Shown here one piece after another: positions 45,322 to 54,330 of a stretch of DNA of 64,000 nt. The notes under the pieces were generated by a model. It was given only the letters and a program-made list of their open reading frames with translations. It did not search any database and was not told the DNA's origin. Source of the DNA: Blastomonas fulva (GTDB lineage: Bacteria; Pseudomonadota; Alphaproteobacteria; Sphingomonadales; Sphingomonadaceae); contig NZ_CP020083.1 of assembly GCF_003431825.1 (NCBI RefSeq), forward strand, positions 3,696,501 to 3,760,500, written 5' to 3'. How positions within the stretch are numbered: the first letter of the stretch is position 1; every line of letters begins with the position of its first letter. The translations under genes and the position numbers were made by a program.

Positions 45322-46212
45322 ATGAAGCTCGACGACTATCGCACCTCCGACAATATCTCCGACCAGCGCGGCGGCGGCGGCGGGGGTGGCCCGCGCTTTC
45401 CCATCGGCGGCGGCAAGATGGGCATCGGCACCATCCTGATCCTGGGGATCGCGGCGCTGGTGTTCGGAATCAACCCGATGGAGCTGATGCAGGGCGGCGG
45501 CATGACTGGCGGCGCGCCGGTGCAGACGCAGGGCCCTGGAGCGGCTGGAGGCCAGAGCGCAGACCAGAGTTGCGCGGTCGATGAAAAGAGCAAGTTCAGT
45601 TGCCAGGTGCTCGCCAGCACCGAGGACACCTGGGGCGCGCTGTTCAAGGAGCAGGGGCAGACCTATCAGCCCGCCACCCTCACCTTCTACGACCGCAACG
45701 GCCAGTCCGGCTGCGGCGCGGCGCAAAGCGCGATGGGGCCGTTCTATTGCCCCGCCGACAACGGCATCTATCTCGACACCAGCTTCTTCGACGAGCTCGC
45801 CACCCGCTTCGGCGCGTCGGGCGATTTCGCGCAGGCCTATGTCATCGCGCACGAGGTCGGCCACCACATCCAGACGATCAGCGGCCGCTCCGATCAGGTC
45901 CGCCGCGCGCAACGCACCGCCAGCGAGGCACAGGGCAACGACCTGCAGGTGCGCATGGAGCTGGAGGCTGACTGCTATGCCGGGGTGTGGGCCGCGCGCA
46001 ACCGCGAGCGGATCGAGCCGGGCGATATCGAGGAAGGTCTGACCGCCGCCAACGCCATCGGCGACGATACGCTGCAAAAGGCCGCCGGACGCAGGCCGGT
46101 GCCCGAAAGCTTCACCCATGGCACGTCGGCACAGCGCATGGCGTGGCTGAAAAAGGGCCTGAGCACCGGGAATCCGGCGCAGTGCGACACGTTCAGCGCG
46201 GCACGGCTCTAG
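45322..46212 (+). CDS. Neutral zinc metallopeptidase (YpfJ family)
   Basis: The 296-residue protein has a short Gly-rich N-terminus, one membrane helix (MGIGTILILGIAALVFGINP), and a C-terminal domain with the zinc motif AHEVGHHIQ and the third ligand in MELEADCYAGVWA. This is the YpfJ/DUF2342-like neutral zinc metallopeptidase pattern. The start at 45322 was chosen as the ATG next to the KLDDYRTSDN family start. The protein is probably inner-membrane anchored with the protease domain outside. Confidence 0.9.
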   Translation: MKLDDYRTSDNISDQRGGGGGGGPRFPIGGGKMGIGTILILGIAALVFGINPMELMQGGGMTGGAPVQTQGPGAAGGQSADQSCAVDEKSKFSCQVLASTEDTWGALFKEQGQTYQPATLTFYDRNGQSGCGAAQSAMGPFYCPADNGIYLDTSFFDELATRFGASGDFAQAYVIAHEVGHHIQTISGRSDQVRRAQRTASEAQGNDLQVRMELEADCYAGVWAARNRERIEPGDIEEGLTAANAIGDDTLQKAAGRRPVPESFTHGTSAQRMAWLKKGLSTGNPAQCDTFSAARL

Positions 46213-46290
46213 AACGGTGCATCGTTTTGCAGGTCCGCGCGTATCCGCAACAAGGGCGTCCCGTTTGACGCCGACATGAGGGGAACAACC

Positions 46291-46818
46291 ATGCACCGCA
46301 CCGTGATCACGCTTGCCAGCCTTGCCTTTGTCGGCAGCGCCCTGCCTGCCAGTGCGCAGAACCCGGGCTCGAATGGCCCGCGCTCGACCGAACAGGTGGC
46401 AGAAGAGGTGGTGACCCAGCCGGTCGAGGATGTCGGGCTCGACAAGAAGGACATTCCGGAAAACCTGATCGCCATTCAGGACAAGCCCTATTCGCTGGTG
46501 GGCATCAAGACCTGCTCGCAGATACGCAGCGCGATCGGCGACATGGATGCGGTGCTGGGCGAGGATCTGGACGTGCCCTATGAAAAGACCCGCGACGACA
46601 AGCGCAAGGACACCGCAGGCAAGGTCGGCGGACTGATCGTCAACTCGATCATCCCCTTCCGCCGCGTGATCCGCGAGATTTCGGGCGCAGCAGCGCAGGA
46701 GCGCCGCTACAATGCCGCGGTCTATGCTGGCGTCGTCCGCCGAAGCTTCCTCAAGGGCGTCGGGCTGCAGCGCGGCTGCAAATACCCCTCCGCACCTGCG
46801 CCCGCGAGCATGAAGTAA
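46291..46818 (+). CDS. Hypothetical secreted protein
   Basis: The 175-residue protein has a signal peptide (residues 1-22, ending LPASAQ) and a soluble region with two cysteines (GIKTCSQIRSA and LQRGCKYPS) that may form a disulfide. The middle holds a small hydrophobic segment (VGGLIVNSIIPF) that could be a membrane helix. No family is recognised. GAGGGGAA lies 6-8 bases upstream of the ATG. It lies 78 bases after the zinc peptidase gene on the same strand. Confidence 0.7.
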   Translation: MHRTVITLASLAFVGSALPASAQNPGSNGPRSTEQVAEEVVTQPVEDVGLDKKDIPENLIAIQDKPYSLVGIKTCSQIRSAIGDMDAVLGEDLDVPYEKTRDDKRKDTAGKVGGLIVNSIIPFRRVIREISGAAAQERRYNAAVYAGVVRRSFLKGVGLQRGCKYPSAPAPASMK

Positions 46819-46891
46819 AAGTCCTCTTGAACAAACCCCGTTCTCCGGCGAAAGCCGTCGTCGTTACATTATAACGCTTTGGTCGATTCAG

Positions 46892-46974
46892 CCGTCATTC
46901 CCGCGAACGCGGGAATCCCGCTTTTCACAGAGGATGCTTCCAAAAGCGGGACCCCCGCTTTCGCGGGGGTGACG
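46892..46974 (-). repeat. REP-like palindromic repeat, copy 3 (inverted)
   Basis: This is the same element as 13338 and 26916, in inverted orientation. It reads CCGTCATTCCCGCGAACGC at the left and GCGGGGGTGACG at the right. Reverse-complemented, it agrees with the copy at 26916 in both ends and in the ATTCCCGCGTTCGCGGGAAT block. It fills most of the 211-base gap between the hypothetical gene and the oxidase gene. Confidence 0.88.
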
Positions 46975-47029
46975 AGAATACCTGTTGCAAGAGTGTCGGC
47001 AGTTGGGACTGGTTTTGGGGGCAACACAC

Positions 47030-48196
47030 ATGCAACGTTTTCCGGTCCGGCGGCTGGCCGATTGCCACACGGTCGACGATTTTCGTGACCTCGCGCGCCG
47101 CAAGCTGCCCTATCCGGTGTTCCATTACATCGATGGCGCCGCCGACGACGAGGGGACGCGGCGCCGCAACACGGCTGCGTACGAGGACTGCGACCTGATC
47201 CCCAACGTGCTGGCAGGCGTTGCCGATATCGACATGTCGACCACACTGATGGGGCGCAGGATCGACATGCCGCTGTTCCTCTCCCCCACCGCGCTGCAGC
47301 GACTGTTTCACTGGCGCGGCGAAAAGGCGGTCGGCGCGGCGGCGGAGAAGTTCAACACCTTCTTCGGCATCTCCTCGCTCGCGACGGTCAGCCTTGCCGA
47401 GATCGGCGACAGCATCTCCAGCCCCAAGCTGTTTCAGCTCTATGTTCACAAGGACAAGGGATTGAACGCCGCGCTGATCCAGGCGGCCAAGGCAGCGAAG
47501 TTCGATGCGCTGGCGCTGACCGTGGACACCATCGTCTCGGGCAAGCGCGAGCGGTGCCTGCACACCGGATTCACCTCTCCGCCCAAACTCACGCCCCGGT
47601 CGGCGCTGAGCTTTGCCACGCATCCGGGTTGGTCGCTCAACTACATGGGCCGCGAACGCTTTTCGCTGCCCAACCTCGAAAGCCATATCGCGGCGGGCAG
47701 CAATGCCGCGATTTCGGTCGCCGACTATTTCAACACCATGCTCGACCAGTCGATGGACTGGGCAATGGCCGAGGACATCCGCAAGGCCTGGGACGGCCCG
47801 TTCTGCCTCAAGGGGATCATGAGCGTCGAGGATGCGCGCCGCGCCGTGGCGATCGGCGCAACCGCGATCATGGTCTCCAACCATGGCGGGCGCCAGCTCG
47901 ACGGCAGCCGCGCGCCGTTCGACCAGCTTGCCGAGATTGTCGATGCGGTCGGCGACAGGATCGAGGTGATCTGCGACGGCGGCATTACCCGCGGCACGCA
48001 TGTGCTGAAGGCCTTGAGCGTCGGCGCGAAGGCGTGTTCGGGCGGTCGGCTGTATCTCTACGCGCTCGCCGCCGGCGGTCAGCGCGGGGTGGAGCGCACG
48101 CTTGCCAACCTGCGCGGAGAGATCGAACGCGGCATGAAGCTGATGGGGGTCACCCGGCTCGACCAGCTGACGCGGGACAACCTGCGCTGGCGGTAA
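47030..48196 (+). CDS. FMN-dependent alpha-hydroxy-acid oxidase/dehydrogenase (LldD-like)
   Basis: The 388-residue TIM-barrel flavoenzyme has LPYPVFHYIDGAADDEGTRRRN (core VFHYIDGAADDE), PTALQRLFHWRGEKAV, LALTVDT, the active-site lysine in CLKGIMSVEDA and the catalytic histidine in SNHGGRQLDG. These fit L-lactate dehydrogenase or a related 2-hydroxy-acid oxidase. The exact substrate (lactate, mandelate, glycolate) cannot be fixed. It is convergent with the gsp operon with 13 bases between stops. Confidence 0.9.
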   Translation: MQRFPVRRLADCHTVDDFRDLARRKLPYPVFHYIDGAADDEGTRRRNTAAYEDCDLIPNVLAGVADIDMSTTLMGRRIDMPLFLSPTALQRLFHWRGEKAVGAAAEKFNTFFGISSLATVSLAEIGDSISSPKLFQLYVHKDKGLNAALIQAAKAAKFDALALTVDTIVSGKRERCLHTGFTSPPKLTPRSALSFATHPGWSLNYMGRERFSLPNLESHIAAGSNAAISVADYFNTMLDQSMDWAMAEDIRKAWDGPFCLKGIMSVEDARRAVAIGATAIMVSNHGGRQLDGSRAPFDQLAEIVDAVGDRIEVICDGGITRGTHVLKALSVGAKACSGGRLYLYALAAGGQRGVERTLANLRGEIERGMKLMGVTRLDQLTRDNLRWR

Positions 48197-48209
48197 CCAG
48201 TTCGGCCAA

Positions 48210-48701
48210 CTAGCGGGGGCGGCCGACCTCTCCGGTGGCGCTGATGATGATCCGGTCGCTATTGGCGCCGCGCGACAGCACCACCTCCACTGGGGCGTTG
48301 GGAAGCCCGGTGCTGTCGAACCAGAAGCGCGCGCGCGAAGGGGCGGCGGCAGCAGCAGCATCGGTCCCAGGCGGCGCGGCGACATCCGCCGCCTCGCCCT
48401 CGATCCGCGCCACCGTCCCGGGCTTCCAGTCACGGTTGGCGAGCGTGCGCGCGTTCAGGGGCACCCATTGCCGGTCCTGCCGCGCATCGAAACCATAGCC
48501 CGACGGCGCGATCCACACAGCGATGGGCCGAGCGCTGACCACCGCCTCATCGCGCGCCGCCGCGACACGCGCCGCAAAGCGATCGGCGTCTTCGGAGAGC
48601 GCCGCGCTGTCGCCGGGCAACGACAGCACAACCGCGCCCGCGACCAGGCCGATGATGAACAGCACCACCATCAGCTCGATAAGGGTGAAGCCGTTCCTCA
48701 A
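48210..48701 (-). CDS. gspH: Type II secretion minor pseudopilin GspH
   Basis: The protein has the prepilin motif NGFTLIELMVVLFIIGLVAG with cleavage between Gly and Phe, followed by the GspH-type beta-rich body (PIAVWIAPSGYGFD, RFWFDSTGLPNAPVEVVL). If it starts at the TTG at 48701, it has only a three-residue leader (MRN) before Gly. The frame stays open upstream through the inserted repeat, where an ATG at 48785 would give a 32-residue leader. The TTG sits exactly at the end of the repeat element, with GGGGA a few bases upstream. It is the last visible gene of the operon. Confidence 0.78.
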   Translation of the reverse strand: MRNGFTLIELMVVLFIIGLVAGAVVLSLPGDSAALSEDADRFAARVAAARDEAVVSARPIAVWIAPSGYGFDARQDRQWVPLNARTLANRDWKPGTVARIEGEAADVAAPPGTDAAAAAAPSRARFWFDSTGLPNAPVEVVLSRGANSDRIIISATGEVGRPR

Positions 48702-48859
48702 ATCTTCCCCGAGCTTGTCTCGGGGAGGGGGACCGCCGACCAAAGGTCGGGGGTGGAGGGGTAGCGAGGCGCACATCGTTTTCATGGGCTCGATCCCGCT
48801 GCCCCTCCACCATTCGCTCCGCGAACGGTCCCCCTCCCCCAGCAAGCTGGGGGAGGATT
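48701..48859. repeat. Palindromic repeat element between gspG and gspH
   Basis: The 159-bp segment begins with AATCTTCCCCGAG and ends with CTGGGGGAGGATT, which are inverted copies of each other. It contains hairpins CCCCGAGcttgtCTCGGGG (48707-48725) and one around CCCCCAGCAAGCTGGGGG near the right end, and two further copies of the GGACCG and CCTCCACC type half-motifs in mirror arrangement. It fills the whole gspG-gspH gap. It belongs to a different family from the REP-like elements at 13338, 26916 and 46892. Confidence 0.75.
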
Positions 48860-48867
48860 TTAGGCGC

Positions 48868-49350
48868 TTAAGCCCCATCGGCGGTGATATCCGCATTCTC
48901 ATTCTCGCCGCCCGGCGCGCCATCGGCACCCAGCGAATAGAGGTCGAACGCACCGGTCGTGCCCGGGCTGATATACTGATAGGGGCGGCCCCAGGGGTCC
49001 TGCGGCAGCTTCTTGATATAGCCGCCGCTGCGATAGCGCCCCGGCTGCGCCAGCGTTGGCGGCGCGGTGACCAGCGCGTTCAGCCCCTCGGCAGATCCCG
49101 GATAGGCCAGGTTGTCGAGCCGGTACATTTCGAGAGCCTGGCTCAGCGTCGCGATGTCGCTGCGCGCCTTTTCGGTCATCGCGCGGTCCTGGCTGGGAAG
49201 CACGTTGATGACCACGATCGTCGCGAGCAGCCCGATGATGAAGATCACCACCATCAGCTCGACCAGAGTAAACCCGTTGGCACGCTTGCGCGCCTGGGGC
49301 GAAAGGCGCTTGAGCAGCGCGGATCGGAATTTCAGCATGTTGGTCCTCAT
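48868..49350 (-). CDS. gspG: Type II secretion major pseudopilin GspG
   Basis: The 160-residue protein has a prepilin leader of 26 residues ending in ANG, then FTLVELMVVIFIIGLLATI with the conserved Glu at mature position 5. The body contains the GspG signature YPGSAEGLNAL and PQDPWGRPYQYISPG, the calcium-loop region of the major pseudopilin. The ATG overlaps the gspF stop (ATGA). It forms the pseudopilus shaft. Confidence 0.95.
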   Translation of the reverse strand: MRTNMLKFRSALLKRLSPQARKRANGFTLVELMVVIFIIGLLATIVVINVLPSQDRAMTEKARSDIATLSQALEMYRLDNLAYPGSAEGLNALVTAPPTLAQPGRYRSGGYIKKLPQDPWGRPYQYISPGTTGAFDLYSLGADGAPGGENENADITADGA

Positions 49351-50552
49351 AAGCCAGTCAGGTTCTGAAGCTGCAGGATCGGCAGCAGGATCGACAGGAT
49401 GATCAGCGCGACCACCCCGCCCATGACCACGATGATAGCTGGTTCTAGCAGGGCCATCGCGGTGGAGGTGAAATTCTGGAACTCGCGTTCGAGATAATCG
49501 GCGGCGCGCTCGAGCATGGTATCGAGCTGGCCTGCGCTCTCGCCGCTGGCGACAAGATACACCAGCAGCGGCGGAAAGGTCCCCGCATTCCTGAGCGCGC
49601 CCGAAAGCGAGCCGCCCGAACGGATCGATTCGACCGCCTCCTCGAGCGCTTCGCGCAGCACCGCGTTGCGGACGGTGCGGGTGGTCAGCTTCATGCCTTC
49701 GAGCAGAGGCAGGCGGCTGTGCACCATGGTCGCCAGCGTCCGCGCCAGCCTTGCCGCGTTCATGTCGCGGATCAGCCGCCCGATCAGCGGCAGCTTGACC
49801 AGCATGCCATCGAAGCGGTATTTGAACGAAGCCACCTTCATGGCGCGCCAGAAGGCGACGCCTGCGAGCACCATCGCAATGGCCAGCGCCCACCACCAGT
49901 TGCTGAGAAAATCGGAGATGCCGATGACGATCCGCGTGATCAGCGGCAGCTGAGTAGAGGCATTGTCGAACTGTTCGACCACGCGCGGCACCACCGAGAT
50001 CATCAGCCCGGCCACCACGCCGAACGCGACCAGGGTCAGGATGATCGGATAAGCGAGCGCCGAGATGATCTTGCCGCGCACCTCGGCCTGCTGTTCGAGC
50101 AAGGCTGCGAGCCGCTCGGTAATCACCGGCAGCGAGCCCGAGCTTTCGCCCGCGCTGATCATCGCGCGGAACAAAGGCGGGAAGCTGCGCGGCTCGCGCG
50201 CCATCGCTTCGGCGAGCGACTGCCCTTCCATCACGCCCGCATGCACGTTGATCAGCACCTCGCGTGCATTGGCCTTTTCGGTCTGGCGGCTGATCGTGCG
50301 CAGCGCCTCTTCCAGGGGGCTGACGCTCATCAGCGACGACATCTGCCGGGTGAACAGGGTGAGCTGCTTGGCGCTCAATCGTGCGGTGCGCTGCGAGATC
50401 AGCGCCTTGCGCGGCGGCGCGGGGGTAACGGTGACGATGTGGAACGCCTTGCGGATCAGCGCCGCGCGCGCCTGCGCATCCGAAGGCGCGCTGATCCGCC
50501 CCTGTCGCTCGCGCCCGGCGGAATCGATCACCTTATAGGCAAAGTCAGCCAT
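49347..50552 (-). CDS. gspF: Type II secretion inner-membrane protein GspF
   Basis: The 401-residue protein has two GspF/PilC repeats, each ending in membrane helices: IILTLVAFGVVAGLMISVVP and IIVVMGGVVALIILSILLPI. The cytoplasmic motifs LTLFTRQMSSLMSVSPLEEAL and FPPLFRAMISAGESSG (also FPPLLVYLVASGESAG) are typical. It overlaps gspE by one base and gspG by four. It couples the GspE ATPase to the pseudopilus. Confidence 0.95.
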   Translation of the reverse strand: MADFAYKVIDSAGRERQGRISAPSDAQARAALIRKAFHIVTVTPAPPRKALISQRTARLSAKQLTLFTRQMSSLMSVSPLEEALRTISRQTEKANAREVLINVHAGVMEGQSLAEAMAREPRSFPPLFRAMISAGESSGSLPVITERLAALLEQQAEVRGKIISALAYPIILTLVAFGVVAGLMISVVPRVVEQFDNASTQLPLITRIVIGISDFLSNWWWALAIAMVLAGVAFWRAMKVASFKYRFDGMLVKLPLIGRLIRDMNAARLARTLATMVHSRLPLLEGMKLTTRTVRNAVLREALEEAVESIRSGGSLSGALRNAGTFPPLLVYLVASGESAGQLDTMLERAADYLEREFQNFTSTAMALLEPAIIVVMGGVVALIILSILLPILQLQNLTGL

Positions 50553-52141
50553 CAGGCTCTCAGCGGTTCGGGCACCGGCTCGGCCTCGCGCCGCGAAATG
50601 CGGATCGCCTCTTCCGCCGTGGTCTGGCCGGTGCGCACCAGTTCGCGCGCCGCCGAGCCCAGATTGGGCGCGTTGAGGAAGGCGTGCCGCGCGATGATGG
50701 CCTCGTCGCCGCCATCGTTGATCAGGCGGCGAATGGTTTCATCCACCCGCACCGCCTCGAACACGCCGATGCGGCCCTGGAAGCCGGTATGGTTGCACGA
50801 ATCGCAGCCGACCGGGCGATAGACCACGGTACCCTTGTCGAAGCCGAGCAAAGAGGCGAGCGAGCCATCGGCCTGCACCGGCTCGCGGCATTCGGGGCAC
50901 AGCCGCCGCACCAGCCGCTGCGCGACGACCGCGCGCAAGGTCGAGGCGAGCAGGAACGGCTCGATCTTCATGTCGCGCATCCGGGTGATCGCGCCGATCG
51001 CATCGTTGGTGTGGACGGTCGAGAGCACCAGATGCCCGGTCAGCGAGGCCTGCACCGCGATCTCGGCGGTTTCGTGATCGCGGATTTCGCCGATCATCAC
51101 CACATCGGGGTCCTGGCGCAGGATCGCGCGCAGCCCGGCGGCGAAGGTCAGCCCGACCTTGGGGTTCACCTGAGTCTGGCCGACACCCTCGATGGCGTAC
51201 TCGACCGGGTCCTCGACGGTCAGCATGTTGCGCGAGCCGTCGTTGAGCTGCTTGAGGCACGAATAGAGCGTGGTGGTCTTGCCCGATCCGGTGGGACCCG
51301 TAACCAGCACGATGCCATTGGGCTCGGACAGCGCCTCGGCAAGGATCTTGTGGGTGCGCGGGCTCATGCCCAGCAGCCCCAGATCCATATTGGCGTTTTC
51401 CTTGTCGAGCAAACGCAGCACCACGCGCTCGCCAGCCCGGCTGGGCAGCGTCGATACGCGCACGTCGAGCAGTTTGCCGCCAATCGTCAGCCCGATGCGG
51501 CCATCCTGCGGCACGCGGCGTTCGGCGATGTCCAATCGCGCCATCACCTTGATGCGGCTGACGATCACCGGCGCGACATTGGGCGGCATCCGCAGCTTTT
51601 CCTGCAGCACGCCATCCATCCGCATCCGGATCACGAGCCCGGTCTCATAGGGCTCGATGTGGATATCCGACACGCCCTGCCGCGCCGCCTCGGCGATGAC
51701 GCCGTTGATCAGCCGGATCGCAGGCGCATCGTCGGCGCTGTCGAGCAAATCCTCGGCACTGGGAAGGTCGCTCGCCAGCATCTCCAGATCGCTGCCATCG
51801 ATGTTCATCGAGCTTGCCATCGCCGCGGCATTGCCTTCGACCGCATAATGATCCGACAGATAGCGCTCGAACTGCGCCACCGGGGCGAGCTCGACATCGA
51901 ACGGCATCGCCAGATAGCGCCGCACCTCGAGCAAGGTGATCGGGTCCGCGCCCTCGCGCAGCGCGACCTTGAGCCGCCCGTCGGCCTCGCCCAGCATCAC
52001 CACGCCGTTGTCGCGGGCAAAACCATAGGGAATGTCGAGCATCATCCGCGCGAGGCTGCGCTCGGCGGCAAGCTCGAGCGGCGCGTCGGCGGCGGCTTCA
52101 TCGATCGTGCCGTCACCGGCTTCGCCCTTGCGGATCTTCAT
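50552..52141 (-). CDS. gspE: Type II secretion ATPase GspE
   Basis: The 529-residue cytoplasmic ATPase has an N-terminal domain that contacts GspL, Walker A GPTGSGKTT at about residues 282-290, the Asp box and Walker B region DPDVVMIGEIRD, the His box TGHLVLSTVHTND, and a tetracysteine zinc module (CPEC...CDSC). It drives pseudopilus assembly by ATP hydrolysis. Its stop and the gspF start share one base (TGATG), and its start overlaps the gspD stop by four bases. Confidence 0.96.
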   Translation of the reverse strand: MKIRKGEAGDGTIDEAAADAPLELAAERSLARMMLDIPYGFARDNGVVMLGEADGRLKVALREGADPITLLEVRRYLAMPFDVELAPVAQFERYLSDHYAVEGNAAAMASSMNIDGSDLEMLASDLPSAEDLLDSADDAPAIRLINGVIAEAARQGVSDIHIEPYETGLVIRMRMDGVLQEKLRMPPNVAPVIVSRIKVMARLDIAERRVPQDGRIGLTIGGKLLDVRVSTLPSRAGERVVLRLLDKENANMDLGLLGMSPRTHKILAEALSEPNGIVLVTGPTGSGKTTTLYSCLKQLNDGSRNMLTVEDPVEYAIEGVGQTQVNPKVGLTFAAGLRAILRQDPDVVMIGEIRDHETAEIAVQASLTGHLVLSTVHTNDAIGAITRMRDMKIEPFLLASTLRAVVAQRLVRRLCPECREPVQADGSLASLLGFDKGTVVYRPVGCDSCNHTGFQGRIGVFEAVRVDETIRRLINDGGDEAIIARHAFLNAPNLGSAARELVRTGQTTAEEAIRISRREAEPVPEPLRA

Positions 52142-54330
52142 GGCCGGTCTCCCCCCACCGGCGGCAGCTCGGCCTGGCCGGGCTGGCTGGCAGGCAGCGT
52201 GGTTGTGTCGAGCGGTCCGCTACCGGGCATCGGACGCGGCGCGATCAGCTGGTCATTCGGCCCCGGCGGCGCGGCGACCGGAATGTTCGCGCCCAGATAG
52301 TCGCGCACGATGGTGTCGAGCGAGGGTTCGACCTTGGGGTTGAACTCGATCTGCGCCGCGCGGACATAATTGTAGCGCCGCGCCGCAATCGCCTGCGCGT
52401 CCTCGGCTGTGCGCAGGATCGTCGGGCGGATGAACACCATCAGGTTGGTCTTGGTCCGCTCGCGGCCGCGCGACTTGAACAGCTCGCCGATGATCGGGAT
52501 GTCGCCGAGCAGCGGGATCTTCTGGATCGTGCGGCGCTCGTTGTCGTCGAGCAGACCGCCCAAAGCGATGATCTCGCGGTCCTTGACCGTGACCGTGGTC
52601 TTGACCTCGCGCTTGTTGATGATCAGCTCGTTGAAATCGTTGCTCACCGGCCCGACGATCGAGCTGACCTCCTGCCGTATGTCAAGCTTGACCTGGTTGC
52701 CCGCGTTGATCTGCGGCTTCACCTCGAGCTCGATGCCGACATTCTGCCGCTGGATGGTGCGGAAGGCGTTGTCGAAATTGTTCGACAGCGCCTCGCCGGT
52801 GCTGATCGGGATCTCCTGGCCGAACAGGATCGAGCCCTGCACATTGTCGTTCACGGTCAGCGATGGCGTCGACAGGATGTTGGACTCGCTGTCCTCCTGC
52901 ACCGCATTGATGATCGCGCCCAAGACCCGGTTGTTGCCGATATCGGCAGCAAAGCCGGTATAGCCGCCGCGCGCGCCCAAGATGCGGTTGGCAGCGTTCT
53001 GGCGCAGGAAATCGCCCACCGCGCTGTTGTTGCTGGTGGTCACGGTATCACCGTTGATCACCGTGGTGGTCTCATCCAGATCGTTGGCGAGAATGCCGCC
53101 CGCGATATCGAGGATGTTGGGCGCGACGTTGGAGAACGGGGTGACGAGGAACGGAATGTCCTTGCCGCCGATCAGGAACTGCACGCCGAGCTCGCGAGCG
53201 ACCCGGTCGGAGATCTCGACGATGATCGCCTCGACCAGCACCTGTTCCTGGCGGATATCGAGCTGGCGCACGAGCTCGGCGAGCGAGCGCTGGACATCGA
53301 CCGGTGCGGAGATGATCACCGCATTGGCACCTTCATACCGGGTGATGATCGCGGTGCCGCGTCCGTTCGAAAGCCCCACCGCGCCGCCGATCGGGGCGGA
53401 CGCCGCAGCCGGGGCTGCGCCATTGGCAGAGGGAGCCGCCGCAGGCGTCGCGGACATCGGCTGCAAACCGCCGCCGCCCTGCGCGCCGACCATCATTTGC
53501 AGCACCGGCACCAATTGCTCGGCATCGGCATAATCGAGCCAGATCACGCGGATCTCGCTGCCGTTCGCAGCGCGCGCATCGAGCTCCCTGGCGATCGCGG
53601 TCAGCCGCGCAACGGTGGGCGCATCGCCGCGCAGCGCGACCGAATTGCTCGAATCCACCGCGACGACCGACACCAGCGGCGCGCCGCCCCCGCCGCCTTC
53701 CGCGCCGCCGCCGGGCGCGGGCGCCAGCTGCTGCAGCGTCATCGCGATCTCGCGCGCGCCGGCATGGTTGAGCGTGATCACCTGGGTGGTCGCATTGTCG
53801 CGGTCGATCTGGCCGATCAGCGCGCGGATGCGGCGGATGTTGTCGGCATAATCGGCGACGACCAGGCTGTTGCCGCTGCGGTTGGCGGTGATCGATCCTT
53901 CGCGGCTGACAAGCGGACGCAGCGTCTCGACCGCGGTGGTCGCGTCGATCGCGCGCAGGCGGAAGACCTCGGTGACGAACTCGTTCTGCCCGCCGCGACT
54001 GCCCACCCGGCCCGGCGCAGACGCTGCGCCATCGGTCGGCTGGATGCGATAGGCGCCGTTGGCGGTCGGCACCGCGATCAGCCCGTTGGCGCGCAGCGTG
54101 GAGAGGAACACCTCGAAATACTCGCTGCGGCTCAAGGGTCGGTCGGTCACAACTGAAACCTTGCCCTGCACACGGCCATCGATGATGAACGTGCGCCCGG
54201 TCACCGTGGCCGCATCCTCGATAAAGGCGCGTACATCGGCATCGCGGACATTGAGGCTGTGCTGCGCGGCCAGAGGTGACGCGAACACGAGCGCGGCGCA
54301 AAGCGCCAGGGTTGAAATGTGTTTTTTCAT
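52138..54330 (-). CDS. gspD: Type II secretion outer-membrane secretin GspD
   Basis: The 730-residue protein has a signal peptide (HISTLALCAALVFASPLAAQ), N-terminal N0-N3 domains (for example LNVRDADVRAFIEDAA and VTEVFRLRAIDATTAVETLRPL, core FRLRAIDATTAVETL), a Gly/Ala/Pro-rich loop, and the C-terminal secretin domain with VPLLGDIPIIGELF-type motif (here IPLLGDIPIIGELF) and FIRPTIL. It forms the outer-membrane channel. The ATG at 54330 was chosen because it gives the signal peptide and overlaps the gspC stop (ATGA). Confidence 0.95.
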   Translation of the reverse strand: MKKHISTLALCAALVFASPLAAQHSLNVRDADVRAFIEDAATVTGRTFIIDGRVQGKVSVVTDRPLSRSEYFEVFLSTLRANGLIAVPTANGAYRIQPTDGAASAPGRVGSRGGQNEFVTEVFRLRAIDATTAVETLRPLVSREGSITANRSGNSLVVADYADNIRRIRALIGQIDRDNATTQVITLNHAGAREIAMTLQQLAPAPGGGAEGGGGGAPLVSVVAVDSSNSVALRGDAPTVARLTAIARELDARAANGSEIRVIWLDYADAEQLVPVLQMMVGAQGGGGLQPMSATPAAAPSANGAAPAAASAPIGGAVGLSNGRGTAIITRYEGANAVIISAPVDVQRSLAELVRQLDIRQEQVLVEAIIVEISDRVARELGVQFLIGGKDIPFLVTPFSNVAPNILDIAGGILANDLDETTTVINGDTVTTSNNSAVGDFLRQNAANRILGARGGYTGFAADIGNNRVLGAIINAVQEDSESNILSTPSLTVNDNVQGSILFGQEIPISTGEALSNNFDNAFRTIQRQNVGIELEVKPQINAGNQVKLDIRQEVSSIVGPVSNDFNELIINKREVKTTVTVKDREIIALGGLLDDNERRTIQKIPLLGDIPIIGELFKSRGRERTKTNLMVFIRPTILRTAEDAQAIAARRYNYVRAAQIEFNPKVEPSLDTIVRDYLGANIPVAAPPGPNDQLIAPRPMPGSGPLDTTTLPASQPGQAELPPVGGDRP

